From contig CADARP010000006.1 of NCBI GenBank assembly GCA_902790325.1, forward strand, positions 52,178-116,177: a DNA stretch of 64,000 bases, in the 5' to 3' direction. The position numbers were made by a program, and so were the translations under genes. The DNA is from Oscillospiraceae bacterium. Its GTDB lineage: Bacteria > Bacillota > Clostridia > Oscillospirales > Acutalibacteraceae. Under the pieces are notes generated by a model. That model had not been told where the DNA came from. It made no database searches and worked only from the letters and a program-made list of their open reading frames with translations. Shown here piece after piece: positions 45,478 through 52,977 of the stretch; position 1 is the stretch's first letter; the number at the start of each line of letters is the position of its first letter.

Positions 45478-46656
45478 TTGAAACGATTCAAGGAATTGCT
45501 GTCCATACCGTGGGCGGCGTATGCCTTCGCAACCTGCAGTGCGGTGATCCTGTATATGCTGTTGAGCCACCTGCCGCTTTTCTTTGGGTGGATCTCCTCT
45601 ATCTTGAAGCTGCTTTCGCCCGTGATCATCGGCGTGATCGTGGCATACCTGATGAACCCCGTATCGGATTTCTTTGAGTTTCGTCTTTTCAAAAAGATGA
45701 AAAAGCCAGGCGCGGCTCATCTTTGGGCAGTCATCATGACGTGCGTCTGTCTGGTTCTGGTACTGGTGATTCTGTTGTTGGCGCTTATCCCTTCGCTGGC
45801 GAAAAGCGTGAGCAAGCTGATCTCCGACTGGGACGACTATACGCAAAAGGCGCAGGCGCTGATTGCGAAGGCCTCCGCTTTTGCCTCGGCCAAAAACATC
45901 AACGTGGATCTTTCCAAGGTTTCCGCTGCGGTGGACAATGCCATGGGAGAACTGGTGGAATGGTTGAAAAACAATTCCAAAACGATCCTTTCCACCCTGG
46001 GCAGCGTGGGCAGCAGCGTTTCCAATTTTGCGGTTGGCATCCTTTTCGGCGTCTGCTTCCTTGTGGCGGAGAAAAGCATGGTCTCGGTTCTGGGCAAGGT
46101 TCGCGCTATGCTCCTCAAAAAAGAGAGAATGCAGCGCAACAATGCGCTCTGGAAGCGTTTCCATAATGTCTTCATCCGCTATGTGGGCTGCACGCTGCTG
46201 GATGCGCTGATTATCGGCGTCGGTGTGCTTGTCTTCACACTCGTCATGCGTATGCCGTACGCAGGGCTGATCGCCGCCATGTGCGCGCTGACCAACATTA
46301 TTCCCACATTCGGCCCCATGATCGGCTGCGCGTGCGGCGTGTTCTTCCTGATTCTGGACAAACCGCTCAATGCGCTCTGGTTCTTCATATTTATCTGCGT
46401 CTGGCAGAGCATCGACGGTATGATCATCAAACCGCGTCTTTTCAGCGGCTCGCTCGGCATCCCCGCGGTCTGGACATTGGTGCTCATCATCCTGGGCGGC
46501 AAGATCGCCGGTATGCTCGGCATCATCCTTGCCATCCCGCTGGCAGCGATCTTTGTGATCTTTTATCACGAGGTCCTTTCTCCCCGTATCGACCGCCGCA
46601 TCGCAAAAGTCAACGGGGAAGATACGAACCCAGCGGAAGAGAAACTGCCGGATTAA
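45478..46656 (+). CDS. AI-2E family (PerM-like) membrane transporter
   Basis: I choose the TTG at 45478 because GAGGGGAGG (45462-45470) lies 7 nt upstream; the in-frame ATG at 45457 would put that site inside the gene. The 392-residue product has about eight hydrophobic segments arranged as in the AI-2E family, with the conserved C-terminal half (NIIPTFGPMIGCACGVFFLI, GMIIKPRLFSGSLGIPAVWT, ILGGKIAGMLGIILAIP). A soluble helical segment lies near residues 100-170. Members have been linked to autoinducer-2 export, sodium-proton exchange and cell-envelope functions; no specific role can be given here. A bidirectional terminator follows. Confidence 0.92.
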   Translation: MKRFKELLSIPWAAYAFATCSAVILYMLLSHLPLFFGWISSILKLLSPVIIGVIVAYLMNPVSDFFEFRLFKKMKKPGAAHLWAVIMTCVCLVLVLVILLLALIPSLAKSVSKLISDWDDYTQKAQALIAKASAFASAKNINVDLSKVSAAVDNAMGELVEWLKNNSKTILSTLGSVGSSVSNFAVGILFGVCFLVAEKSMVSVLGKVRAMLLKKERMQRNNALWKRFHNVFIRYVGCTLLDALIIGVGVLVFTLVMRMPYAGLIAAMCALTNIIPTFGPMIGCACGVFFLILDKPLNALWFFIFICVWQSIDGMIIKPRLFSGSLGIPAVWTLVLIILGGKIAGMLGIILAIPLAAIFVIFYHEVLSPRIDRRIAKVNGEDTNPAEEKLPD

Positions 46657-46760
46657 TGCGCGGCAGCGGGGTGAACCGCTGCGGAAGGCTCGGTACATTG
46701 ACCTTGTGAGCGGGAACCGACTGGCCGATTCCTTTCTGTCCGCATTATCCCGAACTGAAC

Positions 46761-46804
46761 AAAAAAAGGCCGACATTTTGCGTTTGCGCAGAATGCCGGC
46801 TTTT
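46761..46804. terminator. bidirectional terminator between convergent genes
   Basis: GCCGACATTTTGCG-TTTG-CGCAGAATGCCGGC is a long stem with few mismatches. It is followed by TTTT on the plus strand and by TTTTTTT on the minus strand, so it can serve both the AI-2E permease and the MBL hydrolase genes. Confidence 0.85.
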
Positions 46805-46927
46805 GATATATGTGTCTGATTTGTCTGACTTCCGATCCTATTGTCGCTGTGCGTCTGCATCCGGAAAATCCATTTCCGCAGCGTCTTGCGGCGCGGCAGC
46901 TTTGCGATCCGGACGATGGTCCCTGCC

Positions 46928-47908
46928 TTATTTCTGGATGCGTCCGTAATACTCGATGTTGCCGTTATCGCCGATCTGCGCGAGAACGCCCTTTTCGACG
47001 CCGGTCACATAGATGTTCTTATGCAGGCAGATCTTGATGATCATGGCAAACTTCTTCCGCAGTCCGAAATTTCTGCTGTTTGTCACGACGCACGCGTCCG
47101 GACGCAGCGTTTCGATGAAGCCTTCCGTGGTGGACCCGTCATAGCCGTGATGTCCCAGCTTCAAAAGATGCACCTTGCCGATCTGCGGCGCAAGACGCGT
47201 TTCGTCACCGGTGGCGTTGTCCATATCACCTGTCAGAAAAACCTTTGTGCCGTTCTTTTCGAGCAGCATTCCGAGCGACTGATCGTTCTCGCCGACCGTG
47301 TTTTCGTTCTCCGGGTCTTCCGTGTTAAAGAGCGTGATCGTAAAGTTCCCGAACGCAAAAGGCGTTCCGTCCGGCTTGGAGATGATCGGCACGTTCCTCG
47401 CGTTCAGCGCGTCGACCATCTGGTCGTACACCTCCTGGTTATCCCATTCCGTGATCTCGCTTTCATTGATTTTGCTGCTGTCGTACGCCTTCAGATAGGC
47501 GCGGTCGATCGTGACGTCCGGATCGAGGATCACGGTATCGAATCCGCCGATATGATCGGAATGCGCGTGCGTGCCGAGCACGAAATCCAGATGCACTTTT
47601 CCGTCTTTGCCCGCCGCGTGCGCTTTGATGTAGGCAAGCACTTCCTGCTCGTGTCCTTCGAGATCAAGCCGGTCGAAACCGCGCGGATTGTCGGAATCTT
47701 CCGCCGCGTCGACCATGGCAAAATGGCCGTCGCTTTCAAGCAGGATCGCGTCGCCCGAGCCGACATTCAGAAAGTGGATGCGATCCGCCGGGGCGAGGGG
47801 ATGCGGTGCGCGCGGCAATGCCGGAAAGATCAGAACGATCAGCGCGAACAGCCCCGGAACGCTTCGGAAAAAGAAAGCGGAAATCGATTGAAACAAGGAT
47901 GCAAACAT
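46928..47908 (-). CDS. ComEC-like metallo-beta-lactamase-fold hydrolase, membrane-anchored or exported
   Basis: A 326-residue protein. The first 35 residues are hydrophobic (FFFRSVPGLFALIVLIFPAL), acting as an anchor or signal. The MBL fold follows with FLNVGSGDAILLES and the metal motif GTHAHSDHIGG (HxHxDH), then FLTGDMDNATGDE with the bridging Asp and LKLGHHGYDGSTT with the last His. This pattern matches the ComEC/Rec2 C-terminal hydrolase-type group, which includes stand-alone secreted nuclease or phosphodiesterase-like proteins. The DNA channel part of ComEC is absent. AAAGGAG precedes the ATG. Confidence 0.88.
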   Translation of the reverse strand: MFASLFQSISAFFFRSVPGLFALIVLIFPALPRAPHPLAPADRIHFLNVGSGDAILLESDGHFAMVDAAEDSDNPRGFDRLDLEGHEQEVLAYIKAHAAGKDGKVHLDFVLGTHAHSDHIGGFDTVILDPDVTIDRAYLKAYDSSKINESEITEWDNQEVYDQMVDALNARNVPIISKPDGTPFAFGNFTITLFNTEDPENENTVGENDQSLGMLLEKNGTKVFLTGDMDNATGDETRLAPQIGKVHLLKLGHHGYDGSTTEGFIETLRPDACVVTNSRNFGLRKKFAMIIKICLHKNIYVTGVEKGVLAQIGDNGNIEYYGRIQK

Positions 47909-48083
47909 GAATGATCTCCTTTACAGATACTGAAGATGGTTTGGCCGTGCCGTGACGCCGCAGCATAAACAGCGGCCTGCCGGCAAGGTGCAGAAAAAAA
48001 TTCCGCACGAATATATACATATGCGTACAAGTTCGTACGGAACGCGGGACGATGATCACATTACCGCGGCGGCAGAGCAATCC

Positions 48084-48998
48084 TTACCAATCCATGATCT
48101 GTTCCGGATCGGAGCAGATTTCCTGGATCTTATTGAGCAGGGGGATCACGTCGGAGTATTCACATGCGCGGTGGTCGAACATCACGGTGACCGGCAGGAT
48201 CTTGCGAATGGCGATCTCTTTTTCTCCGTTCTCACGCGTCACGACCCAGGGACGTTCCGTGACGGCATACAGCGCGATGACGGCGACCTGCGGCGGGATG
48301 ATCTCAAGGATGGCGCAATGGCCGACTCTGCCTCTGTCCGTCGCGCCCAGATTGCTGACCGTGATGGTGCCCTGTTCGATGTCGCGCTTGGTGATGCGGT
48401 CTTTTTCGGGAATGGCAAGATAGTCGCGCTTTGCCTTTCCGGAAAGCGTTTTGATCTTGTATTTGCCGAGCTTTGCGCCGACAAGTCTGCCGAGTACCGT
48501 TCCGATCTTCAGATGCTTGAGCGCCGTGATCGTGTTGTCCATGGAAACCTCGAACATCGCTTCGGTCAGGTTGGTGTTTTCCAGCCTTCTGCGCACGTCG
48601 TCGATGTAGGCGGACATCTCGTCGAGCGTCTTGTTTTCAAAGTTATGGAAATTGATGGTCATCATTTCGCCGTTGGGAAGCATCATCGGAATGGAAAAAT
48701 GAATCTCGTCAAACTGCTCGATCTTTCCCTTTACGAACCGGTGGTCGTAGGTGATGTGCGCATTGAGGGAAGGCGCTGCCTTGAGCCCCTCGGCGATGAT
48801 CTTGAGCATGAGCGTGTTGATGCTCAGCTTGTGCTGCAGCCTTCCGGAAGCGCGGAGTTTATTGAAGGCGTCCAACAGATCGGTCACGTCAAACTCGGCG
48901 ACCGGTCCGGCGTGCGGTGCGGTAAACCAGCTTTCGCTCGTCATGTTTGCGACGATCTTTCGTTGAATGCCGAAATGGATGGTTTTTGTCGGTTTCAT
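48084..48998 (-). CDS. stand-alone 2-oxoacid dehydrogenase E2-like acyltransferase domain protein
   Basis: A 304-residue protein that aligns with only the C-terminal catalytic domain of E2 enzymes (CAT-like fold): MTSESWFTAPHAGPVAEFDV, LSINTLMLKIIAEGLKAAP, GTITVSNLGATDRG and ILPVTVMFDHRACEYSD. There is no lipoyl domain and no E1/E3-binding domain, and no E1 or E3 gene nearby. The catalytic motif DHRxxDG reads DHRACEY, keeping the His but not the Asp-Gly. It may therefore be an acyltransferase or condensing enzyme with another role, or catalytically inactive. It has its own promoter (49071-49099). Confidence 0.85.
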   Translation of the reverse strand: MKPTKTIHFGIQRKIVANMTSESWFTAPHAGPVAEFDVTDLLDAFNKLRASGRLQHKLSINTLMLKIIAEGLKAAPSLNAHITYDHRFVKGKIEQFDEIHFSIPMMLPNGEMMTINFHNFENKTLDEMSAYIDDVRRRLENTNLTEAMFEVSMDNTITALKHLKIGTVLGRLVGAKLGKYKIKTLSGKAKRDYLAIPEKDRITKRDIEQGTITVSNLGATDRGRVGHCAILEIIPPQVAVIALYAVTERPWVVTRENGEKEIAIRKILPVTVMFDHRACEYSDVIPLLNKIQEICSDPEQIMDW

Positions 48999-49070
48999 TT
49001 TCTGTCTCCTTCTGTCAGGCGGTTGTTTGTTCGGATAGAATACCTTTATTTGGCCGAATGGGTTTATCCT

Positions 49071-49099
49071 ACTGTATCATAATACCGGTTTTATTTCAA
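49071..49099 (-). promoter_or_regulatory. promoter of the E2-like gene
   Basis: TTGAAA (49099-49094), a 17-bp spacer and TACAGT (49076-49071) on the minus strand. Confidence 0.65.
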
Positions 49100-49140
49100 G
49101 ATGCGAAAACAACTTTTTGAAAAAAGCGCGGCTTCCGGAT

Positions 49141-51507
49141 TTATCCGGCTGCCACAAAGCGCAGCTTCGCATCTGCCGTGTTCTTTACCGAAAACACGAC
49201 GAACCCGTTTTCGGCTCCGACGAAAGAAATGCCGTCCGCGTCCGCGAAACGATGGTTTCGATAAACGATCCTGCCGTTGAACGTCACCGTCCGGCCGTCG
49301 GAATACGGTATATAGATTCGCGCCGTGGTGCCGGCGGGTACGGCTGCATCCAGCACGAATGCGTCTTCCGTCCTGGTTTCGGTCACGTTTATGTACCCTT
49401 TGACCGACGGGACGATGCAGTTTACCGTATCCGGCGCGGAAAGCTGCGGCTTGATGACGAATTCCGCATATCCCGCTTTCACGGGTCTGATCCCGGCGAA
49501 ATATTTGCTCATGATGACGAGCGGTCCGCCCGACCAGGCGTGGTTGGACGTGCCTTCGGCTTTGATCCAGTGCTCCCAGAGCGTGGAATACTCTTCCTCG
49601 ATCATCGCGCCGTAGCGCTTGAGCATCCGTTCCTTAGCGGCGTCGAATCGTTCCATCCGGCACAGCGCTTCCAGCACATAAAACTCCATATACGGACTGG
49701 AATGAAACGTGCCCGTCAGCACGGAGGTGATTGTGTCATATTTGTCTTTGCCGGCGAGACCGGAAATCACCGCGAGCGCGTTTGCTCTGTCGTCGGGCGC
49801 CGGAACGCCTCTGCTTCTGTATCCTTTTTTTGTCCATAGGGACTCGTATCCCTGTTCGATCCTGCGCATCAGGTCGGCCAGATCGCTGCTGTCCCTGCCG
49901 AGTACTCCGGCCATATGCCGAACGCACGACAGCGCATAGTAATACCAGGCGTTCTCGATAGCGGCCGTGTCGGCGCCGAGTCCCCAATCCAGCCAGTCCC
50001 AGGAGCCGGTGCGGTGTCCGACAAGGCCGTTCTCTCCGACAGTCCACAGGCGCAGATAGTTTATGCTCGCGTCATAAACCGAGCGCAGGAATTCCCGATC
50101 GCCCGTGTACATGTAATACGTCCAGAATCCGCAGATTCCGGCAAGCTGCTGCGCGGGGAGTTCATGATAGCTGTCATTTGACGGAACAACGGTTTGCAGG
50201 ACGTTCGTGCTGCGGTCAATGTGTCCGAGCATGGAGGCTGCGCCTTTCTGATACAGCAGACAGGCGTCCGCATCCAGCGCGTACATCGTCATGGCCATCT
50301 CGTTGGTCACGTCACCCCACCACTGCGCTCTTTCTCTGTCCGGACAATCCATATAGTTGTCGCGCATGGTCACGTAGAGGGTGCGCAGAGATTTTTGCCA
50401 GAGCGTGTTTAACCGCGCGTCGTTACATGTAAACAGTCCGGAAAACGCTGTGTTGTAGCCGGTCTCCCTGTACTTCAGCTCCAGGATCGTCACGCCTGCC
50501 GGGATCTCATAGGTGATCCGTTCGCCGTTGAACCACCCCAGCGCCTCGAATTCCTGCTCGCCGTCCTTTGTGATATAGGTATCGCTGACGCCGCCCATCC
50601 ACGTGTTTTCGGTCAGGATCCGGATCTTTTTCTTTGCTTTGGCACGGATCTTGAGATACGGCGTGCATTGCGCGTTGTACGGTATATGCAGTGTGATCGC
50701 CTTTCTGACCTTGATCGTGCGGCCCGTGTAATCACACGAGTTTTCATAATCCTTTAATCCGTAGTCTTTCAGCAAAGGAATGCCGCGCGGATACAGCTTG
50801 CCCCAGGGAGCGCATCCGCCCGTTCCGTTTTCTTTTGCGTTTTCCCACCCGGCGTCGTCATAATCGGGAGAGAGCCAGTCGCCGATTTCCCGGTTCGCGT
50901 CATAATAGATGTTGCTTTCCGGCAGTCTGTAATTGGGCTGCGACACACCCGAATCCTTAAGATATGCGGTGTTGCGGTGCACTTTCCAACTGCTGTCCGA
51001 GCGGATATTGCCCGCCTCAAAGAGGAAGCCCGCTTTGCCGCTGTCGGTGTTTGAAAAGCTTGTTTCCTTGCCCCAGTACCAGACTAAGGCGGAAATGATG
51101 TTTTTTCCTTTCTTCAGGTACGGGGCGATCTCGACGGAATCAAAGTAACCGTCGTCGGCTGTCGGCCCTCGTTTGACGCTGCCTTCAAACACAACGGTTT
51201 CGCCGTTGATATACAGCCAGTACCTCGAATCGGCGGAAATGAAAGCGGTCAGTGCTTTGGGCGCTGCGGAAAGATCGACGGTTTTTCTGAAGCACATCCA
51301 CACGTTTTCTTCGCTTCCGTCCGATGCGTCCCAGATGAACTTAGCCGTCCAGTCGGTTTTCGGCGTAGTATCGATCCGGGGGTACGGCGCGGTGCGGTCG
51401 GGTATGGTGTAGTCGTTCTGAAAATACGGTTTCATCGCGGAACCTCCTGCAAACAGATTGGAAAAGAATGTGATGATTGCCAACAAGAAAGAAATGATCT
51501 TGTTCAT
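49141..51507 (-). CDS. exported alpha-L-rhamnosidase-like enzyme, glycoside hydrolase family 78
   Basis: A 788-residue protein with an N-terminal hydrophobic signal or anchor (IISFLLAIITFFSNLFAGG). Beta-rich domains (about 45-340, WTAKFIWDASDGSEENVWMC, RYWLYINGE) precede the (alpha/alpha)6 catalytic domain (about 350-690). The GH78 active-site block DCPDRERAQWWGDV gives the conserved acidic residues, and AEGTSNHAWSGGP carries the second Glu and His. The C-terminal beta domain (VKGYINVTETRTED) is also typical. It should release L-rhamnose from plant or bacterial polysaccharides at the cell surface. It is a single-gene unit. Confidence 0.9.
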   Translation of the reverse strand: MNKIISFLLAIITFFSNLFAGGSAMKPYFQNDYTIPDRTAPYPRIDTTPKTDWTAKFIWDASDGSEENVWMCFRKTVDLSAAPKALTAFISADSRYWLYINGETVVFEGSVKRGPTADDGYFDSVEIAPYLKKGKNIISALVWYWGKETSFSNTDSGKAGFLFEAGNIRSDSSWKVHRNTAYLKDSGVSQPNYRLPESNIYYDANREIGDWLSPDYDDAGWENAKENGTGGCAPWGKLYPRGIPLLKDYGLKDYENSCDYTGRTIKVRKAITLHIPYNAQCTPYLKIRAKAKKKIRILTENTWMGGVSDTYITKDGEQEFEALGWFNGERITYEIPAGVTILELKYRETGYNTAFSGLFTCNDARLNTLWQKSLRTLYVTMRDNYMDCPDRERAQWWGDVTNEMAMTMYALDADACLLYQKGAASMLGHIDRSTNVLQTVVPSNDSYHELPAQQLAGICGFWTYYMYTGDREFLRSVYDASINYLRLWTVGENGLVGHRTGSWDWLDWGLGADTAAIENAWYYYALSCVRHMAGVLGRDSSDLADLMRRIEQGYESLWTKKGYRSRGVPAPDDRANALAVISGLAGKDKYDTITSVLTGTFHSSPYMEFYVLEALCRMERFDAAKERMLKRYGAMIEEEYSTLWEHWIKAEGTSNHAWSGGPLVIMSKYFAGIRPVKAGYAEFVIKPQLSAPDTVNCIVPSVKGYINVTETRTEDAFVLDAAVPAGTTARIYIPYSDGRTVTFNGRIVYRNHRFADADGISFVGAENGFVVFSVKNTADAKLRFVAAG

Positions 51508-51628
51508 TCAGCCTCACCTTGCTCACGGGGTTTTGTCGGCGGATTCGCCGCGGGGATCGGGATTCGGGAAAGCAGAGACGGGAAGAAGCGTGCGCCGCCG
51601 TATCCCTGCTTTCTGTCCCGATGATCTG

Positions 51629-51657
51629 ATTATAGCACGAAACGGCAGACGGAACAA
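51629..51657 (-). promoter_or_regulatory. promoter of the GH78 gene
   Basis: TTGTTC (51657-51652), a 17-bp spacer and TATAAT (51634-51629) with TG before the -10 on the minus strand, leaving a leader of about 120 nt. Confidence 0.7.
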
Positions 51658-51713
51658 CATATTTGTGCGGAGAATGTCGTCATCCGCCAAAATACGTACA
51701 GGAACGTCCGGCG

Positions 51714-51750
51714 CCGTCAGAGGTTCTGCCGTTCCGTCTGACGGTTTTGG
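51714..51750 (+). terminator. orphan terminator-like hairpin
   Basis: CCGTCAGA (51714-51721) pairs with TCTGACGG (51737-51744), followed by TTTTGGTTTTCTTTTT. No plus-strand gene lies upstream of it, so what it terminates is unclear. Confidence 0.6.
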
Positions 51751-51770
51751 TTTTCTTTTTCGCTTCAAAC

Positions 51771-51799
51771 TTGACTTTTTCCGGATCAGAGTTTATTAT
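51771..51799 (+). promoter_or_regulatory. promoter of the anti-sigma-like/STAS operon
   Basis: TTGACT (51771-51776), a 17-bp spacer and TATTAT (51794-51799). An AAGGAGG site follows before the ATG at 51835. Confidence 0.75.
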
Positions 51800-51834
51800 T
51801 TATACTGCGATTAAACAAAGAAGGAGGCTTCTAT

Positions 51835-52467
51835 ATGAGATCCGACATTATTCATGTGTCCAACGAAGGGACAGGTATTGCCGAAGCGTTAAAGCAGACC
51901 GAATTGGTCGCTGCCTACAAATCGCTGTCCGAAAAGGATTCCGTTCATCTCCTCCTTTTGGCGGAAGAAATGACCGGAATGATGAAAGCGATGACCGGCG
52001 AGCACAGCGCGGATTTTTGGATCGAAGCGGACGACGATACATTCTGTCTGCATCTGAAGACCGAGACGAGAATGAATAAAGAGCTGCGAAACAAACTGCT
52101 CTCTGCCTCTACCAGCGGTGAAAACATTGCCGCAAAGGGCGTGATGGGCAAAATCAAAGATTTGTTCAGCCGCATTCTCGAACCGTCCGAAGCGTCCATC
52201 CCGACAGAGTACATGGCGGGCTTTGATCCCCAGGGTTTGCCGGTGATTGAAGCGGCCGCTATGGCGAGAAACATGCCGATTTACTCTTCGAGTGTCTGGT
52301 CGCTTAACCGGTATAAAGCCGCCGTACGGAAATCCGACGAAGCGTGGGACGAGCTGGAGCAGTCCATCGTGGCAAACATTGCGGACGAAATCGAGATCGG
52401 TATTGCGGACAATGCCGTCGAAATGATTATTTATAAAAGATTTGACAGCGGGAGGGAAAGCAAATGA
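51835..52467 (+). CDS. divergent RsbW-like (GHKL ATPase-like) protein paired with a STAS protein
   Basis: A 210-residue soluble protein. Residues 30-85 (SVHLLLLAEEMTGMMKAMTG, then FWIEADDDTFCLHLKTETRM) resemble the start of anti-sigma-factor serine kinases of the RsbW/SpoIIAB type. The conserved N-box Asn is replaced by Gly (EEMTGMM), and no glycine-rich ATP lid is visible. The end, ELEQSIVANIADEIEIGIAD, matches the final strand and helix of such domains. It overlaps the STAS gene by ATGA, the arrangement of an anti-sigma/anti-anti-sigma pair, but no sigma factor is adjacent. The function is inferred from context, and kinase activity is doubtful. Confidence 0.65.
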   Translation: MRSDIIHVSNEGTGIAEALKQTELVAAYKSLSEKDSVHLLLLAEEMTGMMKAMTGEHSADFWIEADDDTFCLHLKTETRMNKELRNKLLSASTSGENIAAKGVMGKIKDLFSRILEPSEASIPTEYMAGFDPQGLPVIEAAAMARNMPIYSSSVWSLNRYKAAVRKSDEAWDELEQSIVANIADEIEIGIADNAVEMIIYKRFDSGRESK

Positions 52468-52760
52468 CCATCAAAGAAATTAGAGACGATTCTGCGCTGA
52501 CGCTTGTGGTCGAGGGAAGACTCGAGACCACTACCGCGCCCGAACTGGACAGTGTCGTGAAATCAAAGCTCGAGGGGATCACGTCCCTTGCCTTTGATTT
52601 TTCCAACCTGGATTATATTTCGTCTGCCGGCCTGCGTGTTCTTCTCACCGCGCAAAAGATCATGAACAAACAGGGCCAAATGAAGATCGTCGGAGCTAAC
52701 GAAATCGTTTTGGAGATCTTTGATATTACGGGCTTTTCGGATATACTGACGGTGGAATGA
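52464..52760 (+). CDS. STAS-domain protein (anti-anti-sigma factor-like)
   Basis: A 98-residue single STAS domain. VVEGRLETTTAPELD and FDFSNLDYISSAGLRVLLTA are the hallmark blocks; the Ser in YISSAG is the position phosphorylated in SpoIIAA and RsbV. IVGANEIVLEIFDITGFSDI is the last part of the fold. It is translationally coupled to the RsbW-like gene and followed by a terminator. It probably toggles binding to that partner. Confidence 0.92.
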   Translation: MTIKEIRDDSALTLVVEGRLETTTAPELDSVVKSKLEGITSLAFDFSNLDYISSAGLRVLLTAQKIMNKQGQMKIVGANEIVLEIFDITGFSDILTVE

Positions 52761-52807
52761 TTCCGTATGCGATCGCATTCGCACAGCAGCCATCCGTATC
52801 AAATAAC

Positions 52808-52848
52808 GGCGTACAGGAGCGGGAGACCGTGCTCTTGTACGCCGTTTT
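52808..52848 (+). terminator. intrinsic terminator of the STAS operon
   Basis: GGCGTACA.GAGC (52808 on) pairs with GCTC.TGTACGCC (to 52843), followed by GTTTTCG. Confidence 0.8.
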
Positions 52849-52977
52849 CGTCGTTCCGTACCCCCTTTACGGAGAGGGGAAAGCAAAATGAAACAACAGT
52901 ATGTCGGAGCTGTCAGAGGTTCCGGAAAGTACGGACCGCTCCGCTTTATTTCAAATTGCGGAATATGTATAACCCTT

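Larger units (their letters stand above)
51508..51834. other. intergenic region (327 bp) with divergent promoters
   Basis: It holds the rhamnosidase promoter (51629-51657, minus), an orphan terminator-like hairpin (51714-51750, plus) and the promoter of the STAS pair (51771-51799, plus). No gene is visible in the rest. Confidence 0.6.

Noticed and set aside
46670..46692. Terminator at GCGGCAGCGGGGTGAACCGC
   Set aside because: The stem GCAGCGG/CCGCTGC is good but no T-run follows on either strand; the real bidirectional terminator is at 46761-46804.
48017..48044. Palindromic GTAC-rich sequence as an operator for the MBL gene
   Set aside because: The inverted parts are only 4-5 bp, and no convincing promoter lies beside them.
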